64,000 nucleotides of DNA from Oscillospiraceae bacterium (GTDB taxonomy: Bacteria > Bacillota > Clostridia > Oscillospirales > CAG-382), in contig SVSD01000005.1 of NCBI GenBank assembly GCA_015064485.1, forward strand, positions 52,607 through 116,606, read 5' to 3'. The position numbers were made by a program, and so were the translations under genes. The notes beneath the pieces are model-generated. The model had not been told where the DNA came from. It made no database searches and was given only the letters and a program-made list of their open reading frames with translations. Within the stretch, counting starts at the first letter, position 1. Each line of letters opens with the position of its first letter. Below are positions 16,778 to 26,050 of this stretch, one piece after another.

Positions 16778-17584
16778 ATGAAAAAATATATCGCCGGTTT
16801 TATCGGCGCCGGCAATATGGGCGGAATTTTTGCAAAAGCAGCAGCTGTAAAATGCTCAGGCACAAAGGTTGCAGTTTCCTGTTCATCAGAAAAGTCAACC
16901 CTTGAAGCCGCCGAAAAGTACGGTTGCACAGCTTCAACATCCGAAGAAATTGCAAAAAGCAGCCACTTCGTATTCTTAGGAATTAAGCCTCAGATTTCAA
17001 ACGAAGTGCTCGGTAGAATCAAGTCGATACTTTCAGCTCAGAATGATGTTATTGCCGTATCAATGATGGCGGGAATCGATCTTTCTTCACTAAAGCAGAT
17101 GTGCGGACTTGATAAGGTAATAAGAATAATGCCAAACACTCCCTGTTCTGTCGGCAAAGGAATGACGCAAGTCTGCCATACCGACGCAGTTTCAAGCGAA
17201 GAACTTAGGCAGTTCTGCGATCTTATTTCTTCGACCGGTCGAATAGATATTGTTGAAGAAAAATATATAGACTGTGCGTGCGCAGTTTCGGGTTGCGGAC
17301 CCGCATTTGCTTACATCTTCATCGAAGCTCTTTCTGACGGTGCGGTAAAATGCGGTCTTCCCAGAAACAAAGCATACGAATACGCATCACAAATGCTCAT
17401 CGGTGCCGCAAGTCTTGCTCTTGAAAGCGGTAAAAACCCCGGAGAACTAAAAGATGCTGTTTGCAGCCCCGGCGGAAGTACGATTGCCGGTGTTTCAGCT
17501 CTTGAAAAAGGCAATTTCAGAGCAAGCGTTATTGACGCTGTCTGCAGTTCCTTTGAAAAAACAAAAGAACTTGGCAAAAAATAA
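16778..17584 (+). CDS. proC: Pyrroline-5-carboxylate reductase
   Basis: 268 aa. N-terminal Rossmann motif 'IAGFIGAGNMGGIFAKAA', then 'VFLGIKPQ', 'IRIMPNTPCSVGKGMT' and 'SGCGPAFAYIFIEALSDGAVKCGLPR', 'VCSPGGSTIAGVSALEKGNFR', all typical of ProC. It completes proline synthesis from the pyrroline formed spontaneously from the ProA product. AAAAGGAG precedes the ATG. Last gene of proBAC. Confidence 0.97.
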   Translation: MKKYIAGFIGAGNMGGIFAKAAAVKCSGTKVAVSCSSEKSTLEAAEKYGCTASTSEEIAKSSHFVFLGIKPQISNEVLGRIKSILSAQNDVIAVSMMAGIDLSSLKQMCGLDKVIRIMPNTPCSVGKGMTQVCHTDAVSSEELRQFCDLISSTGRIDIVEEKYIDCACAVSGCGPAFAYIFIEALSDGAVKCGLPRNKAYEYASQMLIGAASLALESGKNPGELKDAVCSPGGSTIAGVSALEKGNFRASVIDAVCSSFEKTKELGKK

Positions 17585-17646
17585 ATTTCCCTGAACCTTA
17601 AATAAAAAATATATGCTGTTAGCATATAGGATTTGGAGATATTTAA

Positions 17647-19551
17647 ATGAAAAAAAGAAGATTGCTACTGTTTTGTATTGATACTGCATTTTATCTTGCA
17701 ATATGTTTTGTTATGATGTTTATTCTTTTTGGATCAAACTATTCAAACGAAACCAAATTGTGGGAAAAGTTTCTGCATATCGCTTTAGGCTTTACTTGCC
17801 TTTTGATATCGAGATTATCTTTTGCCGCATACAACCGTGTATGGCGATTTGCAGGTTATAATGATTATTTCAGGCTGCTTTTTTCTGACGCTGTTGCGGG
17901 AGTAGCATATGCATTCATTAACAGAGTTGTTTTTCTCAACCCATATTTCATCGAACTTTTAGGAAGAAATGTAGCTCTGACTTTCTTGCAGGTACTCTCA
18001 ATATTTGCTTGTAATTGCGTTGTATGCCTTGCCGCAAGATTTTTGTATCAGCATTACCGCAACAAAACTAAAGAAAATATAATTGCCAGCAAAATAAATA
18101 TTGCAATTGTTGGCGCCGGCAGTGTTGGTGTTTCTCTTGCAAAAGACCTGAAAGCAAACAGATACTCAAAATATAATCCCATATACTTTATCGATAAAGA
18201 TAAAGACAAGTCAGGAAATGCGATATTGGAAATCCCGGTAATCAGAGAAGACAATTCTATAATCGAAAGAATAAAGGAGCTTCCCATACAGGAAATCGTA
18301 ATTGCGCTTCCAAGACTTTCTCCCGAAGAAAAGGCGCAAAAATACGCCTTGTATCAGGAAACAGGCCTTACAGTTAAGCTTTACGATTATCCTCTTGATT
18401 ACACATCCGGAGACAAAAGAACACTCAGAGAAGTTAAAATCGAGGACCTTCTTTTCCGCAGTTCTGTTGAATTTGAAAGCTCAAAGGCAAAGTTCTTTTA
18501 TGCCGGCAAAACCGTTATGATAACAGGAGGCGGAGGCTCTATCGGAAGCGAGCTTTGCCGTCAGATAGCAAGAGTTTCTCCCAAAAAACTCATTGTACTC
18601 GATATTTATGAAAACAACGCATATGATATCCAGCAGACCCTCAAACGAAACTTTGGCGATACGCTTGACCTTGTAATTGAAATAGCATCAATCAGAGATG
18701 CCGAAAAAATTGATGAATTATTTGCAAAACACCGTCCTGACATTGTTTTACATGCCGCAGCTCACAAGCATGTCCCCCTTATGGAAGATTGCCCCAGCGA
18801 AGCTGTCAAAAACAATGTATTCGGAACATATAACCTTGTTGAAGCAGCCGAAAAATACGGTGTTAAAAAGTTTATTATGATTTCCACAGACAAAGCCGTA
18901 AATCCTACAAATGTTATGGGTGCAACAAAGCGTATGTGCGAAATGATAATTCAATCAAAGAAAAACAGCACAACCGATTTTGTTGCTGTAAGATTCGGAA
19001 ATGTTCTTGGTTCAAACGGTTCTGTTATTCCCCTTTTCCGCAAACAGATTGAAAGCGGCGGGCCTGTTACCATTACTGACAAACGAATTATCCGATACTT
19101 TATGACTATTCCTGAAGCGGCACAGCTTGTACTTGAAGCAGGAGCTATGGCTGCGAAAGCTGAAATTTATGTTCTTGATATGGGAAAACCCGTAAAAATC
19201 ATCGATCTTGCAGAAAATATGATAAGACTTTCGGGATTTACCCCTTATGTTGACATAGACATTCATGTTATCGGATTAAGACCCGGCGAAAAGCTTTATG
19301 AAGAGCTTCTTATCAAAACCGAAGAACTTGATAAAACCGAAAATTCACTCATCTTCATTGAAAGAGATAAGAATATTACAGCTGAAGAATTGCAAGACAA
19401 GCTTGATATGCTTTGTGATGCACTTGAAACAACAGATAATGCTGTAATTAAAAACACTCTTAAAAAGGTTGTACCAACCTATCTTAATGCCGACGAAGTA
19501 AATAAAGTTGCTGACATTTCTCAGGAAATGATGATTGCAGAAAAAAATTAG
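17647..19551 (+). CDS. CapD/FlaA1-type membrane-bound nucleotide-sugar epimerase/dehydratase
   Basis: 634 aa. Four membrane helices in residues about 8-130, a first Rossmann segment 'NIAIVGAGSVGVSLAKDL' near 150 (CoA-binding-like), then an extended SDR domain from about 290: 'VMITGGGGSIGSELCRQI', 'VLHAAAHKHVPLME', 'FIMISTDKAVNPTNVMGATKRMCEM', 'DFVAVRFGNVLGSNGSVIPLFRKQI', 'EAAQLVLEAG'. This is the layout of PglF/WbpM/CapD UDP-N-acetylglucosamine dehydratases, which feed exopolysaccharide or glycoprotein glycan synthesis. The catalytic Tyr is replaced by Met in 'NVMGATKR', as is usual for this family. GGAGA precedes the ATG. No other glycan genes are adjacent. Confidence 0.92.
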   Translation: MKKRRLLLFCIDTAFYLAICFVMMFILFGSNYSNETKLWEKFLHIALGFTCLLISRLSFAAYNRVWRFAGYNDYFRLLFSDAVAGVAYAFINRVVFLNPYFIELLGRNVALTFLQVLSIFACNCVVCLAARFLYQHYRNKTKENIIASKINIAIVGAGSVGVSLAKDLKANRYSKYNPIYFIDKDKDKSGNAILEIPVIREDNSIIERIKELPIQEIVIALPRLSPEEKAQKYALYQETGLTVKLYDYPLDYTSGDKRTLREVKIEDLLFRSSVEFESSKAKFFYAGKTVMITGGGGSIGSELCRQIARVSPKKLIVLDIYENNAYDIQQTLKRNFGDTLDLVIEIASIRDAEKIDELFAKHRPDIVLHAAAHKHVPLMEDCPSEAVKNNVFGTYNLVEAAEKYGVKKFIMISTDKAVNPTNVMGATKRMCEMIIQSKKNSTTDFVAVRFGNVLGSNGSVIPLFRKQIESGGPVTITDKRIIRYFMTIPEAAQLVLEAGAMAAKAEIYVLDMGKPVKIIDLAENMIRLSGFTPYVDIDIHVIGLRPGEKLYEELLIKTEELDKTENSLIFIERDKNITAEELQDKLDMLCDALETTDNAVIKNTLKKVVPTYLNADEVNKVADISQEMMIAEKN

Positions 19552-19590
19552 GATTATACACTTTAGCGTATTGCGAAACGGAGACACATT

Positions 19591-21057
19591 TTGAACACCA
19601 AAAAAATAGCATCAACCCTTATGGTTATTTCATTAACCGCCACTTCACTTTTCTTCTCTTCTTGTGCACACACACATAAATACGGAGAGGAAAAGGTTTC
19701 AGAACCCACCTGCCTTGCTCAAGGCTTTAATTACCATCTTTGCGAGTACTGCGGATATCTTGAATGTACAAGCGAAATACCACCGGTAGGCCATTCGTTT
19801 ACTGTATGGAAAGACGATATAAGAAAGCTTAAAAAAGTTTCCGCTTGTGATCACTGCGGATTTTTGACAGAGGATTCAAATTATTCCGAACCCGCAAGCA
19901 TTCCAAAACTTTATGCTTACGGAACTCCGAACGGAGATGAAGTCCGTATAGAGTGCAGATATGCCACCACCATCGAATCAAAATTCCACGGATTGGTAAA
20001 ACTTGATTCTAATCTTTCCAACTCATTTTACAAGAAAAATTACGATTTATTCATTTTTACAAATGATACCAATCAAATCCCTATGAATATAACATTTGCA
20101 GACTCTATGGGAAGCAATTCTGCTTATGCTTTAAAAGCAGAATACATTGACAAGACTTCTGTAAGAAATCTGTCCGCATCAAGACTTTGGTACGAAGCAA
20201 TAAAAACAAGAAATAATCTTTCTCCCACTTTAAAAACTCTTCCTTTTTTGGGTGCTGACGGCGGATTTCCGATTATATTCTATACAAACGATAATTTCAA
20301 CGGAATTTATAATCTTTGTCTTCCTAACAATAAACTTATGTTTAATCTTTCAAGCGAAAAATCTGCTTTTGTATACACATATACAGCATTCGGAGAAATG
20401 GATTTCAGATATAGCGCCGGGGTTGATACATATGTCCCCTGTACAGTTATATACCCCGAATCAAAAAGCGGAAAAGAATCAGCCAAGACAAAGTTTGAAA
20501 ACTTTATGGATTTTGTAAACAACAGCTCTGATTTGGATTTCAAAGAGAACATTCATAAACATATGGATATTGACGCGGCAATCGACTATCTTTTGTGCGT
20601 ATATATGTTTGGTGCGGACAGTAATATAGTTGAATGTTGTAACTGGGTTTCATATGACGGCAATGTTTTTATACCTTCATTGTATAACCTTACTTTGAGC
20701 TTCGGAATTGACAGCAGCGGTTATTTAAAAGAAGCGGAAAATACTCTTACTCCCCGTTTTGAAAACGGATTGTTGCGCTCAGGCACAAAATATATATTAT
20801 GGGAAAAACTTTGTGCAGCCTTTCCGGACGAAATTTTTGAAAGATATGACTATTTAAGAAATAATGTCCTCACAGAAGATAAGGTTGAAGAAGTTTTTCA
20901 AAATAATCTTTCAGCTATCAAAGCAGAGATTTATGAAGCGGAGTTTGATGAATACCGCGACAAAAAGATTATGAACTGTCCCGAAACAGCAGAACAAATA
21001 AGAAACTGGTATTCTGAAAAATGTGCAATACTTGATAATGTTTTATTAAATAAATAA
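19591..21057 (+). CDS. CotH-like lipoprotein with degenerate active site
   Basis: 488 aa starting at TTG (ACGGAGAC upstream). Lipoprotein signal ending 'LFFSSC'. Residues about 28-90 form a Cys/His-rich region: 'HKYGEEKVSEPTCLAQGFNYHLCEYCGY', 'IPPVGHSF', 'CDHCGF'. Residues about 130-480 resemble the CotH kinase fold: 'SNSAYALKAEYIDKTSVRNLSASRLWYEA', 'FNGIYNLCL', 'HMDIDAAIDYLLCVYMFGADSN'. Where CotH proteins have 'WDFDLSFG', this one has 'YNLTLSFG', so the metal-binding aspartates are missing. A functioning kinase is therefore doubtful. Envelope location is expected. Confidence 0.75.
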   Translation: MNTKKIASTLMVISLTATSLFFSSCAHTHKYGEEKVSEPTCLAQGFNYHLCEYCGYLECTSEIPPVGHSFTVWKDDIRKLKKVSACDHCGFLTEDSNYSEPASIPKLYAYGTPNGDEVRIECRYATTIESKFHGLVKLDSNLSNSFYKKNYDLFIFTNDTNQIPMNITFADSMGSNSAYALKAEYIDKTSVRNLSASRLWYEAIKTRNNLSPTLKTLPFLGADGGFPIIFYTNDNFNGIYNLCLPNNKLMFNLSSEKSAFVYTYTAFGEMDFRYSAGVDTYVPCTVIYPESKSGKESAKTKFENFMDFVNNSSDLDFKENIHKHMDIDAAIDYLLCVYMFGADSNIVECCNWVSYDGNVFIPSLYNLTLSFGIDSSGYLKEAENTLTPRFENGLLRSGTKYILWEKLCAAFPDEIFERYDYLRNNVLTEDKVEEVFQNNLSAIKAEIYEAEFDEYRDKKIMNCPETAEQIRNWYSEKCAILDNVLLNK

Positions 21058-21121
21058 TCCCCCCGAATAAAACTCTGAAGAAATGAAATAATACATATAT
21101 CTTCAGAAAGGGGAAATTTAT

Positions 21122-21445
21122 ATGCCAGAAATCACCTGTAGTGCAGTTAAATGCACATATAACGCAAAAGGCTATTGCAGCCGTGAATATATAAGAATCG
21201 ATGTGGATGATTGTGAAAGCGAAAACTGTTGTACTTGCTGCGACAGCTTTGCAGAAGAACATCACGGTTCAAACAGTTCGTATATCAATTCTATTGGCGA
21301 AGATGCCGGCGTTGAATGTTATGCTACAAGCTGTATATACAACGAAAATTGTGAATGTGTTGCCGATTCCATAAATGTTGAAGGCGACGAAGCAGTTTGT
21401 TGTACAGATACTTTTTGCGACACTTATAAACCTGCAACTCATTAA
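21122..21445 (+). CDS. DUF1540 protein (two copies)
   Basis: 107 aa, two DUF1540 units: 'ITCSAVKCTYNAKGYCSREYIRIDV...CCTCCDSF' and 'VECYATSCIYNENCECVADSINVEG...CTDTFCDTY'. The cysteine pattern suggests metal binding. AAAGGGG precedes the ATG. DUF1540 proteins are common in spore-forming Clostridia; function unknown. Confidence 0.9.
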   Translation: MPEITCSAVKCTYNAKGYCSREYIRIDVDDCESENCCTCCDSFAEEHHGSNSSYINSIGEDAGVECYATSCIYNENCECVADSINVEGDEAVCCTDTFCDTYKPATH

Positions 21446-21450
21446 AGATC

Positions 21451-21490
21451 AAATAACGGCGGCATTAATATATGCCGCCGTTATTTATTT
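21451..21490 (+). terminator. Rho-independent terminator
   Basis: Stem AATAACGGCGGCAT / ATGCCGCCGTTATT followed by TATTT, after the DUF1540 gene. Confidence 0.88.
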
Positions 21491-21492
21491 CC

Positions 21493-21521
21493 TTGACAAA
21501 TACATTTTGCTGTGATATAAT
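21493..21521 (+). promoter_or_regulatory. Promoter of tRNA-Pro
   Basis: TTGACA at 21493-21498, 17-nt spacer, TATAAT at 21516-21521, 25 bp before the tRNA. Confidence 0.9.
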
Positions 21522-21546
21522 AACTGAGTGCAAAAAATAAATATTG

Positions 21547-21622
21547 CGGGGTGTAGCGCAGATGGTAGCGCGCTTGGTTTGGGACCAAGATGCCGCAGGT
21601 TCGAATCCTGTCACTCCGACCA
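21547..21622 (+). tRNA. tRNA-Pro (TGG)
   Basis: 76 nt with encoded CCA. Acceptor CGGGGTG pairs with CACTCCG (one G-T), discriminator A. Anticodon loop TTTGGGA gives TGG. T arm GCAGGTTCGAATCCTGT. Confidence 0.96.
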
Positions 21623-21629
21623 CTCAAAA

Positions 21630-21668
21630 GCCTCAACACGCATTATCGCGCGCTGAGGTTCTTTTTTA
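21630..21668 (+). terminator. tRNA-Pro terminator
   Basis: Stem CCTCA...TGAGG with inner GC pairs and a T-rich tail. The following stretch, 21669-21917, holds nothing I can identify. Confidence 0.8.
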
Positions 21669-21917
21669 TTTATATTTTGATTCTTGGTCTTGAAACTTAA
21701 AATGATATATTAAGAAAACTGCGAGACAGGCATGCAAATTAAAAGAAGTTAAGCGATAAGAAAAAAATATCTAATCTGTTATAACGCAAAACACCTACGG
21801 TCAAACATAAAAACATATGATGGTTTATCAATGTAAAATGTAATCGCAGAAAATGATAGTTTGCAAACACAAAGCGGTATACAAGTTATTCCCCCATGTG
21901 AGTTTCGTCATTACAGG

Positions 21918-21946
21918 TTGCAATATTAGCTTGTTTATGATATAAT
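21918..21946 (+). promoter_or_regulatory. Promoter of the acetyltransferase leader
   Basis: TTGCAA at 21918-21923, 17-nt spacer, TATAAT at 21941-21946. It lies about 150 bp upstream of the coding start, leaving a long leader. Confidence 0.78.
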
Positions 21947-21989
21947 ATCTTTACGGTGAAAACCGAATTTAATTTTTGGAGAACGCTGT

Positions 21990-22063
21990 TTGAAGAAAAA
22001 CAACACCTTGGAAATTGTATTGTAAACGAGAGGTTTGCAAATACATTTCAGCAATCCTCTCGT
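21990..22063 (+). promoter_or_regulatory. Possible leader peptide and attenuator hairpin before the acetyltransferase
   Basis: GGAG at 21978 is followed after 8 nt by a TTG-started frame of 11 codons (MKKNNTLEIVL) ending at 22025. Immediately downstream is a hairpin with perfect 8-bp arms ACGAGAGG (22026-22033) and CCTCTCGT (22056-22063), followed by ATTTTG. Leader peptide plus hairpin recalls ribosome-mediated attenuation in resistance genes. The T tract is weak. Confidence 0.45.
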
Positions 22064-22098
22064 ATTTTGAGCGTCACAATATATGAAAGGATTTAAAA

Positions 22099-22752
22099 AT
22101 GAAAAATTTGACGATACGACAAGAGACTGAAAAAGACTTTAGAGCAGTAGAAGAATTGACACGCGAGGCGTTTTGGAATGTCTACAAGCCGGGTGCGGAC
22201 GAACATTACTTTGTGCATATGATGAGAAATCATCCCGATTTCATTCCGGAGCTTGCTTTTGTGCTTGAAAAGGACGGCAAGATCATCGGCAACATTATGT
22301 ATACAAAGGCTTGGCTTGAGGATGAAAACGGAGAACGCAAAGAGATACTTTCTTTCGGTCCGCTTTGCGTGGCGCCCGAATACCAAAGGCAAAAGCTTGG
22401 CAAATTGCTGATTGAACACTCTTTTGAGGTGGCACGCAAGATGGGCTACGATGTGAACATCAACTTCGGCAATCCCGGCAACTACACAAGCCGTGGATTT
22501 GTAAGCTGCAAAAAGAAAAATGTCAGCTTTATAGCCAACGGCAATTTCCCAACAGCACTTCTTGTTTGTGAGCTTATCCCCGGTGTGCTTGACGGAAAAA
22601 AGTGGATGTATATTCCCTCCTCTGCCGCCGATTGCTGCGAAGACATTTCCGCCATTGAAGCCTTTGATGCCACATTCACGCCGAAGGAAAAGAAGTGGAT
22701 GCCCAGCCAAGAGGAGTTCTATATCTATAGCCATTCGTCTGTCGTAAGATAA
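22099..22752 (+). CDS. GNAT-family N-acetyltransferase (YhbS-like)
   Basis: 217 aa. N-terminal GNAT domain (about 1-150): 'TIRQETEKDFRAVEELTREAFWNVY', 'GKIIGNIMYTKAWL', 'LSFGPLCVAPEYQRQKLGKLLIEHSFEVARKMGYDVNINFGNPGNYTSRGFV'; 'QRQKLG' is the acetyl-CoA loop. The C-terminal 60 residues resemble YhbS homologues. GAAAGGA precedes the ATG. The acceptor is unknown. It faces an XRE regulator on the other strand and both look like accessory cargo. Confidence 0.88.
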   Translation: MKNLTIRQETEKDFRAVEELTREAFWNVYKPGADEHYFVHMMRNHPDFIPELAFVLEKDGKIIGNIMYTKAWLEDENGERKEILSFGPLCVAPEYQRQKLGKLLIEHSFEVARKMGYDVNINFGNPGNYTSRGFVSCKKKNVSFIANGNFPTALLVCELIPGVLDGKKWMYIPSSAADCCEDISAIEAFDATFTPKEKKWMPSQEEFYIYSHSSVVR

Positions 22753-22757
22753 ACGCA

Positions 22758-22800
22758 AGAGCCGATGAAGAATCATACTATTCTTCATCGGCTTTTTTAT
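22758..22800. terminator. Terminator between acetyltransferase and XRE gene
   Basis: Stem AGCCGATGAAGAAT / ATTCTTCATCGGCT followed by T6. Serves the plus-strand gene and probably the convergent one. Confidence 0.92.
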
Positions 22801-22807
22801 GCATATT

Positions 22808-23572
22808 TTATCTTTTCTTATAAATTACAAGCTCGGGATTTGCACCGTTTTCTTCGTAGGTACAGATAAGGATGAAATCCATATTGGCGACAACGCCGAA
22901 ACATCGGTCACCGCCGAATTCGCACTCCAATTGATTGCCGAGATAGGTAGCGTTATCATCAAGGAATTTTACGGTTTTTCCGTTCGGAAGGCGGTATTCC
23001 AAATTGACATAACCTCCAACAAGAGCATTTAGCTTGTCAGCCTTGGGCATTCCCTCCGCGCCGAGAGCATTGATCTCGTCGATCAACTTATGCTTAAACT
23101 CCTCAAATTTACCGCCGTCATCAAGGCTTTTATATTTCTTCCAATAGTCAAGGCTGTTAAGCTTTTCCTTCATATACTCACGAACCTGCTCGGAGGAAAA
23201 CTGTTCGCTTGACATTGTTTTGACACAGACCTCAATCAGATCGTCCATGTTGTGATACATATACTCGCCGTCGGCATAACACCATTTACAATATTCCTCG
23301 TTAAAAAATCCGTCTTTTTCTGTGCTGATGTTGGTATCTTTCAATGGCATACCGCAGCATTGACAAACAAGTTCCCGCGGAGAGCCGAGAAGAGTATTGA
23401 TCGACACACCAAAGAGTTTTGACAGTAGCTTCAGAGTTTCGGTATTGGGTATAGTCTCGCCGGTTTCCCAACGGCTGACCGCCTGACGAGTGACAAACAC
23501 CTTTTCCGCAAGCTCTTCCTGCGAGAGTCCGTTTTTCGTTCTAAGTTCACGAATAATATCTTTTGTTTCCAT
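22808..23572 (-). CDS. XRE-family regulator with zinc-ribbon domain
   Basis: 254 aa. Residues about 5-60 are a canonical XRE helix-turn-helix ('IIRELRTKNGLSQEELAEKVFVTRQAVSRWETGETIPNTETLKLLSKLFG'). Residues about 70-105 are a zinc-ribbon: 'CQCCGMPLKD' and 'EEYCKWCYADGEY'. The rest is uncharacterised, with a hydrophobic strand-like end ('CFGVVANMDFILICTYE'). Zinc-ribbon proteins of this kind occur in gut Firmicutes. The ligand is unknown; the adjacent acetyltransferase is a candidate target. Confidence 0.85.
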   Translation of the reverse strand: METKDIIRELRTKNGLSQEELAEKVFVTRQAVSRWETGETIPNTETLKLLSKLFGVSINTLLGSPRELVCQCCGMPLKDTNISTEKDGFFNEEYCKWCYADGEYMYHNMDDLIEVCVKTMSSEQFSSEQVREYMKEKLNSLDYWKKYKSLDDGGKFEEFKHKLIDEINALGAEGMPKADKLNALVGGYVNLEYRLPNGKTVKFLDDNATYLGNQLECEFGGDRCFGVVANMDFILICTYEENGANPELVIYKKR

Positions 23573-23731
23573 ATATTTTACCGCCTTTATTTACTGCGGT
23601 TTTATTATAGCAGACAATAATATAAAAAACAAGCAACAGGCTGTTGCTGTCATTTTCATTTATCTTCTGCGGGGAAAATTCATTAAGGAAAAAATTCACT
23701 TTTGCCATAGATATTTCATCCCATAAACAGT

Positions 23732-23929
23732 TTAAATCAGATAATCTGTTTTATCATATGAAACGATGCTGCTGACATATCTGTTCATCTCTTCTTTAGA
23801 CCTTACAGTATGTGTACCTGCGATTATTTTCTGCTTCTTATCTTCACTGAGCATCGCGAATTTCTGCATAGCCTCGGGATTCATTGCAAGTGCCATAGAA
23901 AAGCCTATCGGCATTTCTTCTCGATCCAT
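23732..23929 (-). CDS. 65-aa conserved hypothetical protein
   Basis: 65 aa with a strong ribosome site (CAGGAGGTGAAAATATG). Sequence features: 'MPIGFSMALAMNPEAMQKFAMLSEDKKQKI', then 'THTVRSKEEMNRYVSSI', suggesting two or three short helices and no signal peptide. I have seen similar small proteins in Clostridia but know no function. Divergent from the YyaL gene; the 118-bp gap holds both start regions. Confidence 0.72.
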   Translation of the reverse strand: MDREEMPIGFSMALAMNPEAMQKFAMLSEDKKQKIIAGTHTVRSKEEMNRYVSSIVSYDKTDYLI

Positions 23930-24047
23930 ATTTTCACCTCCTGTTTAATATATCTTGTTTTTTTAATTATAAAATATGCATCAAAATTCACGGATAAACT
24001 CATATTGTGATGTTAAAAATAAAACTGTACTTATCGGAGGTGAATTT

Positions 24048-25988
24048 ATGAGCAATCATTTAAAAAATGAAACAAGTCCATACTTGCTTCAGCACAAGGA
24101 TAACCCTGTCGATTGGTATCCTTGGAGCAACGAAGCTTTTGAAATGGCAAAAACACAAGATAAACCGGTGTTTTTAAGTATCGGATACAGTGCATGTCAT
24201 TGGTGCCATGTTTTTTCCCGTGAAAGCTTTGAAGACGAAGAAATCGCAGATATTTTAAATAAACACTTTATTTCGATCAAAGTAGATAAAGAAGAAAGAC
24301 CCGATATTGACAGTGTATATATGTCAGTCTGCCAGGCGTTTACAGGAAGCGGCGGCTGGCCGACAAGTATATTTATGACATGTGAACAAATGCCGTTTTT
24401 TGCCGGAACTTATTTCCCAAGAATTTCACACGCAGGGATGATCGGCTTTCGCGAGCTTCTTCTTGCAATACACGAAAAATGGGTTTCAGACCGTGAATCG
24501 CTGTTAAATCAATCGTATAAGATAGTAAAATATCTTAATACTCCCCAACCTACTACAGATAAGGATAAACTTAACCTGCCCGATCTTGCTGTTTCTCACT
24601 ACGAACAGCTATTTGATGAAAAATACGGAGGGTTCGGAAGAGCTCCTAAATTTCCTACGCCCCACAATATATTGTTTTTATTTGATTATTATGTTCGGTA
24701 CAAAAAATCATCCTGTCTTTTTATGGCCAAAAAAACCCTTCTTGCAATGTACCGGGGAGGTCTGTTTGACCATATAGGTTTTGGCTTTTGCCGCTATTCC
24801 ACCGACAATAAATTTTTAGTTCCGCATTTCGAAAAAATGCTGTATGATAATGCTCTTTTGATACTTGCATATTGCAAAGCATACACTGTAACCAAAAACA
24901 AATTATATCTTGAAACAGCAAAAAAAACAGCAGGTTTTATTATTCGCAATATGACATCGACATACGGTGGATATTTCAGCTCATATGATGCTGACAGCGA
25001 AGGTGAAGAAGGAAAATATTATACTTTTGCTCCCGACGAGATCAATAAGCTGTTGGGTAAAGAAAAGGGCGAGCTTTTTAACCGCAGATATGATATATCT
25101 CAAACAGGTAATTTCGAAGGAAAAAGCATTCCCAATCTTTTAAAAAGCGATCCCGGCGATAACTCGTTTGATACAATTCTTCCAATAATAGAGAATTACA
25201 GAAAAAGACGCTCTGCACTTCATCGTGACGAGAAAATACTAACATCCTGGAACAGCCTTATGATTGCCGCTATGTGTAAACTCTTTCTTATCAGCAAAAA
25301 TGATAAATACCTGGATTCAGCGAAATTTGCGGATGATTTTTTACAAAAAAATCTTTTTAACGGCGATGAACTTTATGTAAGCTATCATTCAGGGAAATTG
25401 GGTGTTCGCGGGTTTCTTGACGACTATGCTTCATACATTTTTGCACAGCTTTCGCTTTACCGCACAACTTTGGAACAAAAGTATTTTGAAAGAGCAAAAG
25501 CATTATGCGATAAAGTTATATCCGATTTCGGTGACGCAGATGGCGGATTTTATTTATACAGCAACAAACACGAAAATTTGATCCTTTGCCAGAAAGAAAC
25601 TTATGACGGTGCTATTCCAAGCGGAAACTCACTTATGTTTTTTAATCTTGTGCGCTTATCACTTATGACCGATGATAATAAATATAAAGATGCTATGCAG
25701 TTACAGCTTGAATTTCTCACTCCGTATGCTTCTCAAACCCCGACAGGCTATGGTATGTTTTTAAAAGGATATCTCGAGCATATAAAACCTCCGTTGAAAA
25801 TCACGGTTGTTGCGGATGGAAATACTGAAGAAAGTAATATTGCACTTTCTCTCCCTTCGGATGCAATAATTATTTTTATTGAAAAGGCAAGTGAAAAATA
25901 TCCTTTAAAAAACGGTATGACAACATATTATGCCTGTCACGGAAACAGATGTCTTCCTCCCACAAATTCTCCGGAAGAAGTATTTTAA
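24048..25988 (+). CDS. YyaL-type thioredoxin-like/glycosidase-fold protein (DUF255)
   Basis: 646 aa from ATG 24048 (CGGAGG upstream). N-terminal thioredoxin-like domain with 'CHWCHV' at about 44-49 within '[32 protein letters not shown]', '[15 protein letters not shown]' and '[11 protein letters not shown]'. The remainder is a six-hairpin glycosidase-like repeat ('[18 protein letters not shown]', '[17 protein letters not shown]', '[11 protein letters not shown]', '[20 protein letters not shown]', '[12 protein letters not shown]'). Widespread but biochemically uncharacterised; family annotations often mention spermatogenesis-associated protein 20. Confidence 0.92.
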   Translation: MSNHLKNETSPYLLQHKDNPVDWYPWSNEAFEMAKTQDKPVFLSIGYSACHWCHVFSRESFEDEEIADILNKHFISIKVDKEERPDIDSVYMSVCQAFTGSGGWPTSIFMTCEQMPFFAGTYFPRISHAGMIGFRELLLAIHEKWVSDRESLLNQSYKIVKYLNTPQPTTDKDKLNLPDLAVSHYEQLFDEKYGGFGRAPKFPTPHNILFLFDYYVRYKKSSCLFMAKKTLLAMYRGGLFDHIGFGFCRYSTDNKFLVPHFEKMLYDNALLILAYCKAYTVTKNKLYLETAKKTAGFIIRNMTSTYGGYFSSYDADSEGEEGKYYTFAPDEINKLLGKEKGELFNRRYDISQTGNFEGKSIPNLLKSDPGDNSFDTILPIIENYRKRRSALHRDEKILTSWNSLMIAAMCKLFLISKNDKYLDSAKFADDFLQKNLFNGDELYVSYHSGKLGVRGFLDDYASYIFAQLSLYRTTLEQKYFERAKALCDKVISDFGDADGGFYLYSNKHENLILCQKETYDGAIPSGNSLMFFNLVRLSLMTDDNKYKDAMQLQLEFLTPYASQTPTGYGMFLKGYLEHIKPPLKITVVADGNTEESNIALSLPSDAIIIFIEKASEKYPLKNGMTTYYACHGNRCLPPTNSPEEVF

Positions 25989-25994
25989 AAATTA

Positions 25995-26037
25995 TAAAGC
26001 CGATATTACTATATATTTCTGTAATATCGGCTTTTGA
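25995..26037. terminator. Bidirectional terminator
   Basis: Stem AAAGCCGATATTAC / GTAATATCGGCTTT between the convergent YyaL and FAD/Rieske genes. Confidence 0.88.
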
Positions 26038-26050
26038 TCTATACGAATCT

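Noticed and set aside
22093..22788. A 231-codon minus-strand frame opposite the acetyltransferase
   Set aside because: The plus strand has clear GNAT motifs and a ribosome site; the antisense frame has neither.
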